Part shown: one piece after another, positions 1 through 7,597 of the stretch
Position numbering within the stretch: the stretch's first letter is position 1
How the letters are laid out: each line of letters opens with the position of its first letter
Assembly: GCF_020886055.1 (NCBI RefSeq)
Contig: NZ_AP025184.1
Location: forward strand, 1,302,001 to 1,366,000
DNA length: 64,000 nt
Reading direction: 5' to 3'
From: Flavobacterium ammoniigenes
Lineage (GTDB): Bacteria; Bacteroidota; Bacteroidia; Flavobacteriales; Flavobacteriaceae
The notes under the pieces: model-generated
The model's database searches: none
What the model saw: only the letters and a program-made list of their open reading frames with translations
What the model was told of the DNA's origin: nothing
Made by a program: the position numbers and the translations under genes

Positions 1-536
1 AAATCCAAGTGAGTTGTGGGTTCATCCAGAATAATTAGTGGGGTATCTTGTGCCAATGCACGTGCAATAAGTACGATCTGTAATTGCCCATCACTAATTT
101 CAAAATGACGTTTATCGGCCAAATGACTAATTTGTGTCAGCTCCATTGCTTCATTTACTTTTGCAATATCCTCAGTTGAAAGTTTTCCAATCCAATTCGT
201 ATACGGTTGTCTTCCTAATGCAATGAGTTCAAATACTGTTAGGTTACTTGGTGGTAATGTATCAGTCAGTACTACACTTAAATGTTGTGCTAAAGTCAAA
301 TTATCTAAGGAATGAATGGCCTTGTTTTCTAAAAAAACGGTACCAGAAAGTGGTGATTGAATTCCAATTAAAGTGCGTAAAAGCGTTGATTTTCCAATTC
401 CATTGGCACCAATTAAAGCTGTTAGTTTTCCTTTTTCTAATGAAACAGAAACTTGAGAAGCAACAGTGGTACTTTTCTTTTTATTGGTGTACCCAATGCT
501 AATGTCTTTGGTATGTAAAATAATAGTGGGCTCCAT
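1..536 (-). CDS. ABC transporter ATP-binding protein, BtuD/FecE-like (3' end outside window)
   Basis: This is the cytoplasmic ATPase of an iron-chelate/vitamin B12 type importer. The minus-strand frame opens with ATG at 536 (MEPTIILHTKDISIGYTN) and stays open to the window edge. Walker A reads GANGIGKST, Walker B reads LIILDEPTTHLDL, and the signature is degenerate (ISDGQLQ in place of LSGGQ). The start codon overlaps the stop of the upstream permease by one base (TAATG), which indicates translational coupling. Linkage to a permease, a binding protein and a riboswitch-controlled TonB receptor suggests cobalamin as substrate. The family is certain; the substrate is inferred from context. Confidence 0.9.
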   Translation of the reverse strand, partial: MEPTIILHTKDISIGYTNKKKSTTVASQVSVSLEKGKLTALIGANGIGKSTLLRTLIGIQSPLSGTVFLENKAIHSLDNLTLAQHLSVVLTDTLPPSNLTVFELIALGRQPYTNWIGKLSTEDIAKVNEAMELTQISHLADKRHFEISDGQLQIVLIARALAQDTPLIILDEPTTHLD

Positions 537-1567
537 TAATTCATCAATTTACGTTTGCGAATAAGTAACCAAATTACAATTGGAGCACCTAAAATAGAAG
601 TAATGGCATTGATTGGAATCACAATTGCTGAATTAGGTAACTGCGAAATACTATCACAAACTAACATAATCATAGCACCAAATAATAGGGTGCCCCAAAA
701 TAAAATCAGGTGATTACTGGTTTGAAAAACTAATTTAGCGATATGTGGAACCGCCAAACCAACAAAGGCGATTGGCCCAGCAAAAGCAGTAATACTTCCC
801 GCTAGAATACTAGTAGCTAAGATGATTAAAAATCGAGCTTTGGTATAATTCAATCCTAAACTCTTAGCGTAATTTTCTCCTAAAAGCAAACTGTTTAACG
901 GTTTGATACTTACCAAACTTAAGATCAATCCAACTGCAACACAAACAGACAAAATAGTAATTGATGTCCAAGATAAATTACCTAATGTTCCTAACGACCA
1001 GAAGGTGAATTTTTGTAATTGTGCCGCTGTACTAAAATAGGTTAACGTGCCAACTAAAGCATTGGTCAAACTACCAAACATTAATCCTACTATGAGAATC
1101 GCCATGGTATCTCGCAATCGTTGGGCTACAGCCAAAACCGCTAGTAAGACTAGAAAACTACCCAAACTAGAAGCCAATACAATTCCGTAAGACGAGAGAA
1201 TAAATTCACTAGCAAAGGCGGGTAAAAAGGCCGATCCTAAAATCACTAAGGCTACTCCTAAACTTGCACCTGAACTGAGTCCAAGTACATAAGGTCCCGC
1301 TAGAGGATTCCGAAATAAAGTCTGCATTAAGAGTCCGCTAATGGCTAAACCCATTCCTACTAAAATGGCGACAATAGCTTTGGGTAATCGGTAATCCATT
1401 ATGATATATTCCCAGGATGATTTAGTGGCACCCGAACCGAATATACTTAGGCATACTTCTTTTAATGGAATAGCAACAGCACCGATACTAATATCAAGGA
1501 GCAATAGGAAAACCAATCCTAAACTCAGGAATATAAATAGTATAGTATTTCGGTTAGTAGTATTCAA
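536..1567 (-). CDS. FecCD/BtuC-family ABC transporter permease
   Basis: This is the inner-membrane permease of a siderophore or B12 importer. Its 343 residues are normal for the FecCD family and carry about ten hydrophobic spans. The conserved ATPase-coupling stretch GPIAFVGLAVPHIAKLVF lies near residue 265, and a GPYVLGLSSGASLG segment is typical of the family. It lies one base downstream of the binding-protein gene and overlaps the ATPase gene by one base, so the three form one operon. The neighbouring cobalamin riboswitch and BtuB-like receptor favour corrinoid transport, but an iron chelate cannot be excluded from this sequence alone. Confidence 0.92.
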   Translation of the reverse strand: MNTTNRNTILFIFLSLGLVFLLLLDISIGAVAIPLKEVCLSIFGSGATKSSWEYIIMDYRLPKAIVAILVGMGLAISGLLMQTLFRNPLAGPYVLGLSSGASLGVALVILGSAFLPAFASEFILSSYGIVLASSLGSFLVLLAVLAVAQRLRDTMAILIVGLMFGSLTNALVGTLTYFSTAAQLQKFTFWSLGTLGNLSWTSITILSVCVAVGLILSLVSIKPLNSLLLGENYAKSLGLNYTKARFLIILATSILAGSITAFAGPIAFVGLAVPHIAKLVFQTSNHLILFWGTLLFGAMIMLVCDSISQLPNSAIVIPINAITSILGAPIVIWLLIRKRKLMN

Positions 1568-1568
1568 G

Positions 1569-2711
1569 TTAATTTAGTTTTTCAAAAAAATAAGGATGAT
1601 GATTTGGGAGTAATTCTGGATGAAAAATAGCAATCAAATCTTTCAGTACCCAATCTGGGCGAGTGGCAGACCATTCAAAAAACAAAATTCCCCCTTTAGC
1701 CCCTTTGTGTAATGCGTACGAATATACTTTTTTATTTTTAAACGCCTCAAATTTGGCATAATGTGGATTGCTATTATTCATTTCTTTAATAGACGAAAAA
1801 TCACCTGGGGCAATCCAAAATTCGGCTTTTTGTGCTTTTTCTAAAATAGTTTCAAAAGGCAAAGTTAAACTGCCTGTTCCTTTGGTATTGGCCCATAAAT
1901 AATTGGATTGCGACTCTTTTAAAAACAAAGCCATCCAGCTTTCTCCTTGAGGAACAAACCATTGATCTTGGTACATAGCACCACTCATAACAGTTGGTTT
2001 GTATGGTGCTTTTTTGGCTAAAGCCAAAGTAGTATGGTATTCTTTTTCAATGGATGAGAAAATTGTTTTGGCTTTGGCATCCATGCCATACAAAGCACCA
2101 AAAAATTTAATCCATTCTGCTTTTCCAAGGGGAGATTGTTCGTTCCAATCGCCATTTAAAAGAACCTTTAAACCACTTTTTTGTAAATTATCTAGTGTAG
2201 GATTGCTATTGTTTAAACCAAAACTTACAATCACATCGGGCGCCATATCAATCAGAATTTCGGTATTGAGCGTTTCATTTGTTCCAACTTCTTTTACGCG
2301 TCCTGCATCGATTCGTTTTCGAGTTTTGGGTGACGAAATAAAATCGGTATTTGGGAAGCCGACCAAGGTGTTTTCCACGCCTAATAATTCTAAAGCAGGA
2401 ATATGAGTGGTAGAGGTGACCACGATGGATTGAATAGGAACCGAAATGCGGGAGTACTGTTGTAAACTATCGGGAATTATGCCATTTTTTTCTTGTAAAA
2501 TATAGGTAAACGGTTGTGTGGCATTGGGCCAAGGATGCGTAATTTTAAGAATAGAATAGCCTTTTCGTTTATACAATTCTAATCCTTTGGCATATTGAAT
2601 TTCGTTTTTTTCTGGACTTTGGGTTGCTGATGAACGCGCATTATTTTGTTTGCAACTACTTAGGAGCAGTGCAGCAAAAAGGAAAATAAATGTAGAAATA
2701 AATGATTTCAT
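1569..2711 (-). CDS. Periplasmic substrate-binding lipoprotein, BtuF-like
   Basis: This is the substrate-binding component of the importer encoded downstream. The 380-residue protein has a lipoprotein signal peptide with lipobox LLLSSC (Cys20). Two lobes of the TroA/BtuF fold follow, with recognisable blocks such as SIVVTSTTHIPALELLG near residue 95 and a DMAPDVIVSFG segment near 155. It is the first gene of a three-gene minus-strand operon, with one base separating it from the permease. A -7 like element (TACCTTTG) lies just upstream. Corrinoid binding is inferred from the divergent riboswitch-controlled receptor. Confidence 0.9.
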   Translation of the reverse strand: MKSFISTFIFLFAALLLSSCKQNNARSSATQSPEKNEIQYAKGLELYKRKGYSILKITHPWPNATQPFTYILQEKNGIIPDSLQQYSRISVPIQSIVVTSTTHIPALELLGVENTLVGFPNTDFISSPKTRKRIDAGRVKEVGTNETLNTEILIDMAPDVIVSFGLNNSNPTLDNLQKSGLKVLLNGDWNEQSPLGKAEWIKFFGALYGMDAKAKTIFSSIEKEYHTTLALAKKAPYKPTVMSGAMYQDQWFVPQGESWMALFLKESQSNYLWANTKGTGSLTLPFETILEKAQKAEFWIAPGDFSSIKEMNNSNPHYAKFEAFKNKKVYSYALHKGAKGGILFFEWSATRPDWVLKDLIAIFHPELLPNHHPYFFEKLN

Positions 2712-2731
2712 CGCTTTGATTACAAGAATTG

Positions 2732-2763
2732 CAAAGGTAGGTGTAAACGGTTTTAAAAATCAA
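2732..2763 (-). promoter_or_regulatory. Candidate promoter of the importer operon
   Basis: On the minus strand a -7 hexamer of Bacteroidetes type, TACCTTTG, occupies 2739-2732. A TTG lies at 2763-2761, with a spacer of 21 bases. The predicted transcript would start about 14 bases before the binding-protein ATG. No riboswitch fold is visible between this promoter and the gene, unlike on the other strand. Confidence 0.5.
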
Positions 2764-2791
2764 ATTTAATTTTTTATCCCAAACTTAGCCT

Positions 2792-2799
2792 TATCTTTG
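2792..2799 (+). promoter_or_regulatory. btuB: Candidate -7 element of the btuB promoter
   Basis: TATCTTTG fits the Bacteroidetes -7 consensus TAnnTTTG and lies just before the cobalamin riboswitch aptamer, so the RNA would begin near 2805. The -33 region is poor (a T-rich tract only). Confidence 0.5.
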
Positions 2800-2805
2800 T
2801 AGCTG

Positions 2806-2990
2806 TATTGAGGTTGCTTTTTTGTTTTTCAAAATAGTATTAAAAGGGAATTAGGTGCAATACCTAAGCTGTACCCGCAACTGTAAGCTACCAAGCTTGT
2901 TGTTATCTACAAAACCATTGTTCGGCAACGAATGAGAAGGTAAACAACAAGACGCAAGCCAGGAGACCTGCCTATTACATCGAGTATCAA
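2806..2990 (+). promoter_or_regulatory. Cobalamin (AdoCbl) riboswitch
   Basis: The conserved core is easy to read. AAAGGGAA is at about 2843. A GGTGCAATACC helix-loop follows, then AGCTG with CCCGCAACTGTAAGC at about 2873-2887, and finally the B12 box AGCCAGGAGACCTGCC at 2957-2972. This order and spacing match the established cobalamin aptamer. It precedes a TonB-dependent receptor, the usual target in Bacteroidetes. When ligand is bound, receptor expression is expected to fall. The switching part probably lies between 2990 and 3087, where two hairpins can form (CAAAC/GTTTG near 2987-3011, and 3054-3072 next to the start codon). Confidence 0.94.
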
Positions 2991-3053
2991 ACTTTCGGGA
3001 AAAAAGGTTTGGGTATGGGTAATTCTATACTTTTCTCCCTATTTATTAGTAAA

Positions 3054-3072
3054 GTAACAGTGCTACTGTTGC
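3054..3072 (+). promoter_or_regulatory. Hairpin just before the btuB start (candidate expression platform)
   Basis: An 8-base-pair stem GTAACAGT/ACTGTTGC with a GCT loop ends 15 bases before the btuB ATG. Its right arm contains TTGCA, which could pair with TGCAA in the aptamer loop at about 2856. A three-codon ORF (ATG TTG AAT TAA, 3076-3087) abuts the real start. A role in translation control is inferred. Confidence 0.35.
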
Positions 3073-3087
3073 AAAATGTTGAATTAA

Positions 3088-5043
3088 ATGAACAAGAAAA
3101 AGGTTCGTATTAGCGTATTATTAGCGCTAATATCGTCTTGTGTTTTCGCGCAAGAAAAAGAAATTATAGCTTCTCAACAGGAGCTAGACGAAGTGGTGGT
3201 ATCAGATTCCAAATTTGCTTTGGCAAAAGAAAAATCGGGAAAAGTAATCACCAACATTACTGCCAAAGAGTTGCTAAATCGACCAGGACAAAGTGTAGCT
3301 ACCATTTTAAACACGATTGCTGGGATTGAAATTAACGGGAATCAAAGTGCTGCTGGTAAAAACTTAGGCTATTACATTCGTGGAGGTAAAAACAGTCAAG
3401 TACTTATCTTGATTGATGGAATTCCGGTTAACGATGCCTCAGGAATTAGCATGGAATACGATTTGCGTTTGCTTCCTGTCGAACAAGTAGAAAGTATTGA
3501 GATTATGAAGGGAGCGGCAAGTACTTTGTACGGATCTGGAGCAGCAACAGGATTGATCAATATCAAACTGAAAAAATCGGGTAAAAAATCACTATCTGGG
3601 AATGCGTATTTTAATGTGGGTACCAATACCACGGCAACACAGCAGAATCAAAAAGCAGCCGATTTTAATCAAGGGTTTTCTATTAATGGAAGAACCACTA
3701 AACTAAGCTATTTTACTGCTTTAAACAGTACAGAAACAAATGGAATTTCTCAAATTGCGCCACCAAATCCAAATGTCAACTATGAAGAAGATCCTTTTTC
3801 ACGTTTGAATTATATGGCTAAAGTAGGTTATTCTGTTTCGGATAAAATGACTTTAGATTTTTTCGGGAATTACGATCAAATTAAAAATGATTATGATGGA
3901 GGTTTTGATAATACTGGAACTAGCGATACCAATTTAAACAAAACAAGTTCGAAACAATTTCGTTTTGGATTTTCTCCTAAATTCAAATACAACAAAGGGG
4001 AATTCATAATAAATTCAAGTTTGAATAAACTCGTTCGTTCTTACGATGAGTTGGATACCTATTCGAATTCGGTTGGTTTTTCACAATATGAATCGAGAAG
4101 CGTGAATGTAGACGGATTTAATAAATACCAAATTAGTGATTCTTTCTATTTGGTTTCGGGTTTACAGTATCAATTTCACGATGCTAATAGTGTGACTCCT
4201 TATGGAAATATTACCAAAGAAAATACTAAGTTCAATATGATTGATCCTTATGTAACTGGAGTTTACACTTCGAGTTTAGGTTTCAATTTGAATGTAGGTG
4301 CACGATGGAATAGTCACAGTGCCTATGGCAATCAATTAGTCTACAATGTGAATCCTTCGTTTGATTTTCAAACACTTCCATTCAAAATTATCAGTTCCTA
4401 CAGTACCGCTTTTGTTACCCCAAGTTTGTACCAATTGTATTCTCCTTATGGTAATTCTAGCTTGACACCTGAAAAAAATAGTACCGCCGAGTTGGGTTTT
4501 GAAACGCAATTAGGCAACAATAATATCCGATGGAATCTAGTGGGTTTTTATCGCGAACAAACTAATTTTATTGGGTTTTATTTCAATCCAGTAACTGATG
4601 CATCCAATTACGTTAATATAAATGGTTTGAATAAAGCCAAAGGAATTGAAACAGAGATTCAATTTGTTTTGAGTAATCAATTGAAATGGAATTCAAACTA
4701 TACATTTACTCAAGTTGATGAAGCCTTAGATCGGTTAATTCCAAAGCACAAATTAAATTCTTCGTTAGATTATAAAGTTTCAGATCGCCTTTTTTGGAAT
4801 GTGAGTTACCAATACATAGACGCTAGAAAAGATGCTTTTTTTGATGGGAATACCTATGCAACCACCCAGGTTAATTTAGGGTCCTATCAACTAGTAAATT
4901 CTCTAGCTAGGTATGAAATCATTAAAAATAGATGTTCTGTATTTGGTTCGGCACAAAATATTTTTAATGCTGATTTTATCGAGAATTTAGGCTACAGTAC
5001 TTTGGGTCGCAACTTTAAATTTGGGATAACATTGAATTGGTAA
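3088..5043 (+). CDS. btuB: TonB-dependent outer-membrane receptor, BtuB-like
   Basis: This is an energy-coupled outer-membrane receptor, most likely for cobalamin or other corrinoids. The 651 residues match the BtuB size class, smaller than SusC proteins. There is a signal peptide of about 21 residues (SSCVFAQEKE), and a plug domain at about 35-165 with the blocks GKNLGYYIRGGKNSQVLILI and IEIMKGAASTLYGSGAATGLI. A 22-strand-type barrel with alternating aromatic residues follows and ends in a terminal Trp (FKFGITLNW). The gene follows a cobalamin riboswitch and is divergent from a BtuFCD-like importer. A strong terminator follows at 5059-5091. The family is certain; the ligand is supported by the riboswitch. 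Confidence 0.93.
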   Translation: MNKKKVRISVLLALISSCVFAQEKEIIASQQELDEVVVSDSKFALAKEKSGKVITNITAKELLNRPGQSVATILNTIAGIEINGNQSAAGKNLGYYIRGGKNSQVLILIDGIPVNDASGISMEYDLRLLPVEQVESIEIMKGAASTLYGSGAATGLINIKLKKSGKKSLSGNAYFNVGTNTTATQQNQKAADFNQGFSINGRTTKLSYFTALNSTETNGISQIAPPNPNVNYEEDPFSRLNYMAKVGYSVSDKMTLDFFGNYDQIKNDYDGGFDNTGTSDTNLNKTSSKQFRFGFSPKFKYNKGEFIINSSLNKLVRSYDELDTYSNSVGFSQYESRSVNVDGFNKYQISDSFYLVSGLQYQFHDANSVTPYGNITKENTKFNMIDPYVTGVYTSSLGFNLNVGARWNSHSAYGNQLVYNVNPSFDFQTLPFKIISSYSTAFVTPSLYQLYSPYGNSSLTPEKNSTAELGFETQLGNNNIRWNLVGFYREQTNFIGFYFNPVTDASNYVNINGLNKAKGIETEIQFVLSNQLKWNSNYTFTQVDEALDRLIPKHKLNSSLDYKVSDRLFWNVSYQYIDARKDAFFDGNTYATTQVNLGSYQLVNSLARYEIIKNRCSVFGSAQNIFNADFIENLGYSTLGRNFKFGITLNW

Positions 5044-5058
5044 ATTCTATATACTTAT

Positions 5059-5091
5059 AAAAAAGGCTTTCTAAATTTGAAAGCCTTTTTT
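5059..5091. terminator. Bidirectional intrinsic terminator
   Basis: The perfect stem AAAAAGGCTTTC/GAAAGCCTTTTT with a 7-base loop and U-runs on both strands lies between two convergent genes, the btuB-like receptor and the S41 protease. Confidence 0.9.
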
Positions 5092-5103
5092 GTATAATGT
5101 TAT

Positions 5104-6573
5104 TTAGTCCAATGCTTTTTGGAGTCCAGCCGGAGCTTTATCTAAATACATTTGATTGCCAAATGGATTCATGGATTTAGAGTCCCTAAAGAAATTAAAT
5201 TGTGTACCGGTGCTTTGTGTTGTCATTTTTCCAGTTCCTGTAATTTTGGCTATAGCCAATTTTAATAAAGGTTCATTCACGTCGCCAAGTACTCCAAAAG
5301 TACTAATGGTTTCTTTTAACTCATGAGTTGGAGTCAATCCGTTAAAGTAATCACCAAAGCCATCGGAGTTAACAATTTTCAACACGATAGGCTGCATGGC
5401 ATATTTGTGTTTTGGATTTCTATTGGTTGCCGAAAAATCAGGTGAATCATATAAAGTTACTGATCCTACATTTTTCCCTGTAGTCACATCGCCAATCTGA
5501 ACCACATTGATATGAGGTTTTAGACCGTTAATAACGAGTTCACTCGCCGATGCGCTACTTTTGGTTGTCAAAATATATACTTTTGACATATTCACACTAT
5601 TGATAGGAGTGGATCCAATTTTATCTGTAAAGAAATTACGTAAACCATTAGGGTCATTGGTTTCAAAGTAGGAATTGATTTTGGTGTTCCATTGTTGTTT
5701 TGCAAAAACTTTTCCGGTAAACTGCCCTGTAATCATACTGGCCAAATAAGTAGCAGTTCGCACAGAACCACCACTATTATAACGTAAATCCAAAACCAAA
5801 TCGGTAATGCCTTGTGTTTTAAAATCACCAAAAGCGGCATTCAGTTGAGAATCAAAATCAGCATAAAAACCGTTGTACATTAAATACCCAATCTTCTTAG
5901 CGCCAACTGTAATTACATTTTTAATTAAAATTGGATTTTCGGATAAGGTTGTTTTTGTTAATTGTACTGTTTTTCCATTGGAAGAAAAGGTAGTTCCATT
6001 ATAATCTGCCATGTTTAATGTATAATTATCATTGGTTCCAAACAATAAACTTTGGTAATTTGTTGTTGTCAACGGGGTACCATTTACGGCTGTAAATATT
6101 TCGCCTCTACGTATGTCTTTAGTCGATGCATCCGAACCTGGGATAATGTAACGGACATAACCAAATACTTCAGTAGTACTGTTGGGTTTGTAACTCAAAC
6201 CAAACTCTACCCCATTGTTTTTTGAGATTCCTTGTAGCGATTGTTCTAAGGTTACATAGTCATCTACCATCCAACTGAATCGATCAATAGTGGGACTCAC
6301 TCGTAACGCATCAAACAAGTCTTGAGGTACTTTGTAGTTGGTTAAAAAGGCATCAAGTGCAGCTTGATTGGCAAATCGGTTGTCCGCTAAATTAGCAACG
6401 TCTGTTTGCCATAAATAATACTGATTCAATCCTTTCCAAATAAAGTTTTGAACTTCTAAATTGGCTATTGATGAGGATGAACCTACAATAGTGTCATCTT
6501 GATCCTTTTGGCATGCTTGAGCAGTTATAAGCAGCAACAATAGTAGTATAAAAAAGGGAATGAATTTTTTCAT
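5104..6573 (-). CDS. S41 family peptidase, lipoprotein (C-terminal processing protease-like)
   Basis: This is a serine protease of the tail-specific (CtpA/Tsp) family, predicted to be anchored in the outer or inner membrane by an N-terminal lipid. The 489 residues begin with a signal peptide and lipobox ending at Cys (LLLITAQAC). A PDZ-like region follows around residues 110-180 (GEIFTAVNGTPL). The S41 core comes next, with DLVLDLRYNSGGSVRTATYL, the nucleophile region STTKSSASASELVINGL, and a distal GKNVGSVTLYD block. It is monocistronic and convergent with the B12 receptor. Flavobacteria commonly carry several such lipoproteins. The substrate is unknown. Confidence 0.92.
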   Translation of the reverse strand: MKKFIPFFILLLLLLITAQACQKDQDDTIVGSSSSIANLEVQNFIWKGLNQYYLWQTDVANLADNRFANQAALDAFLTNYKVPQDLFDALRVSPTIDRFSWMVDDYVTLEQSLQGISKNNGVEFGLSYKPNSTTEVFGYVRYIIPGSDASTKDIRRGEIFTAVNGTPLTTTNYQSLLFGTNDNYTLNMADYNGTTFSSNGKTVQLTKTTLSENPILIKNVITVGAKKIGYLMYNGFYADFDSQLNAAFGDFKTQGITDLVLDLRYNSGGSVRTATYLASMITGQFTGKVFAKQQWNTKINSYFETNDPNGLRNFFTDKIGSTPINSVNMSKVYILTTKSSASASELVINGLKPHINVVQIGDVTTGKNVGSVTLYDSPDFSATNRNPKHKYAMQPIVLKIVNSDGFGDYFNGLTPTHELKETISTFGVLGDVNEPLLKLAIAKITGTGKMTTQSTGTQFNFFRDSKSMNPFGNQMYLDKAPAGLQKALD

Positions 6574-6714
6574 AATGCGATTTTAGAATTCGATTTTAAA
6601 AGTAAAAATACAAACTTTTATACTATATTTTCATAAAAATAGTAGCCTACTTTTTGAGAACGTTTCATTTTTAATTAATACATTTAGCACTATAAATACT
6701 TTATTAGGATAATT

Positions 6715-7236
6715 ATGAGAAAACAATTAGTTGCTATTTTATTTATATTAATTTCCAATTCATTTTATGCCCAATCTGTTTTTGATCAATTTGATGGTAT
6801 TGCGGGTGTTGATGCGATAACCATCAATAAGAAAATGTTTGATTTGATGAGTAAGGTTAAATTGGACGCTTCAGATAAAGAAACGACGCAATACATGAGT
6901 TTAATTAAGAAAATAGATAACCTTAAAGTATACCGAACACAAAATGAACGAATTTCTATTCAAATGCGTTTGACTGCTGAAAAATATGCAAAAACAGCAG
7001 GTTTATCCGAACTGCTTTCTACATTTGAAGGAGGTAAAAGAGTGAAAATACTTGCTAAACAGGGTGGGAGCGAAACCCAATTAAAGGAGTTGCTCTTGTT
7101 TGTTGAGGGAAGCAAGACAGAGGATACCGTTTTGATGTCAATTACGGGTGATTTTGATTTGAATGAAGTACCTGCTCTAACGGATAAAATGAAAATTCCA
7201 GGAAGTGCTGAGTTAAGGAAAGTGGGGAAGAATTAA
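6715..7236 (+). CDS. DUF4252 domain-containing protein
   Basis: This is a small secreted protein of the Bacteroidetes DUF4252 family. The 173 residues begin with a cleavable signal peptide (SNSFYAQ). The family core follows: a GIAGVDAITINKKMFDLMS segment near residue 27, a block ending KIDNLKVYRT near 75, and a terminal VLMSITGDFDLNEVPALTDKM segment. No catalytic motif is visible and the family has no established function. It stands alone, divergent from the S41 protease and followed by a terminator. It marks the last chromosomal gene before the integrated element. Confidence 0.85.
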   Translation: MRKQLVAILFILISNSFYAQSVFDQFDGIAGVDAITINKKMFDLMSKVKLDASDKETTQYMSLIKKIDNLKVYRTQNERISIQMRLTAEKYAKTAGLSELLSTFEGGKRVKILAKQGGSETQLKELLLFVEGSKTEDTVLMSITGDFDLNEVPALTDKMKIPGSAELRKVGKN

Positions 7237-7263
7237 TTTTTTTTACTTAGGTTTTCCAAAATT

Positions 7264-7290
7264 AAAAACACCAATATTGGTGTTTTTTTT
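7264..7290. terminator. Intrinsic terminator after the DUF4252 gene
   Basis: The stem AAAACACCAATATTGGTGTTTT is almost loopless and ends in eight or more T, 28 bases after the stop codon. It is symmetrical and could act on both strands. Confidence 0.8.
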
Positions 7291-7340
7291 ATTTCATGTT
7301 TTTGGACTGACTCCGTATTTACCTTAAAGTTCCGCTTTGA

Positions 7341-7402
7341 AAAAACAAACGCTTAAAAAATAATTTCAAGCCAGCTTGATTATTTGTTCAGCGTTTGTTT
7401 TT
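7341..7402 (-). terminator. Displaced tRNA terminator (original terminator of tRNA-Leu)
   Basis: The outer stem AAAAACAAACGC (7341-7352) pairs perfectly with GCGTTTGTTTTT (7391-7402). Inside it AAATAAT pairs with ATTATTT, and CAAG with CTTG around a CCAG loop. Read on the minus strand it sits a few bases after the leftover tRNA 3' end at 7407 and finishes in a T-run. This is where the terminator of the tRNA-Leu operon would have been before the element entered. Confidence 0.6.
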
Positions 7403-7406
7403 ATTC

Positions 7407-7430
7407 GTGACCATGGAGGGGTTTATACCC
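7407..7430. repeat. Left attachment site (duplicate tRNA-Leu 3' end)
   Basis: GTGACCATGGAGGG is identical to 22694-22707. The next ten bases (GTTTATACCC against ATTTGAACCC) differ at three positions. No tRNA body follows, so this is only the tRNA tail left behind by integration. Confidence 0.8.
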
Positions 7431-7535
7431 ATGTATTTATTCAAATTAATATAATACTAAAACAATCGTTATATCAACAATAACAAGGGAATCGATTTCA
7501 TTAGATTTGTTTAGATTCATTTGAATACACTTTTC

Positions 7536-7555
7536 GTTGACTAAATGTTGACTAA
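7536..7555 (+). repeat. Element-end repeat, left copy (candidate integrase arm site)
   Basis: GTTGACTA-AAT-GTTGACTA followed by A is itself a tandem of GTTGACTA. It recurs exactly and in the same orientation at 22640-22659. It lies between the left attachment site and the integrase gene, where arm-type binding sites of tyrosine recombinases are found. Confidence 0.6.
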
Positions 7556-7597
7556 GTTAGAATATTTAGCTTATATTTGAATATCAAATTCAATAAA

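Noticed and set aside
7577..7597. Upstream TTG start for the integrase
   Set aside because: The ATG at 7598 gives the standard N-terminus MATVKYLL of this family; the extra seven residues have no counterpart.
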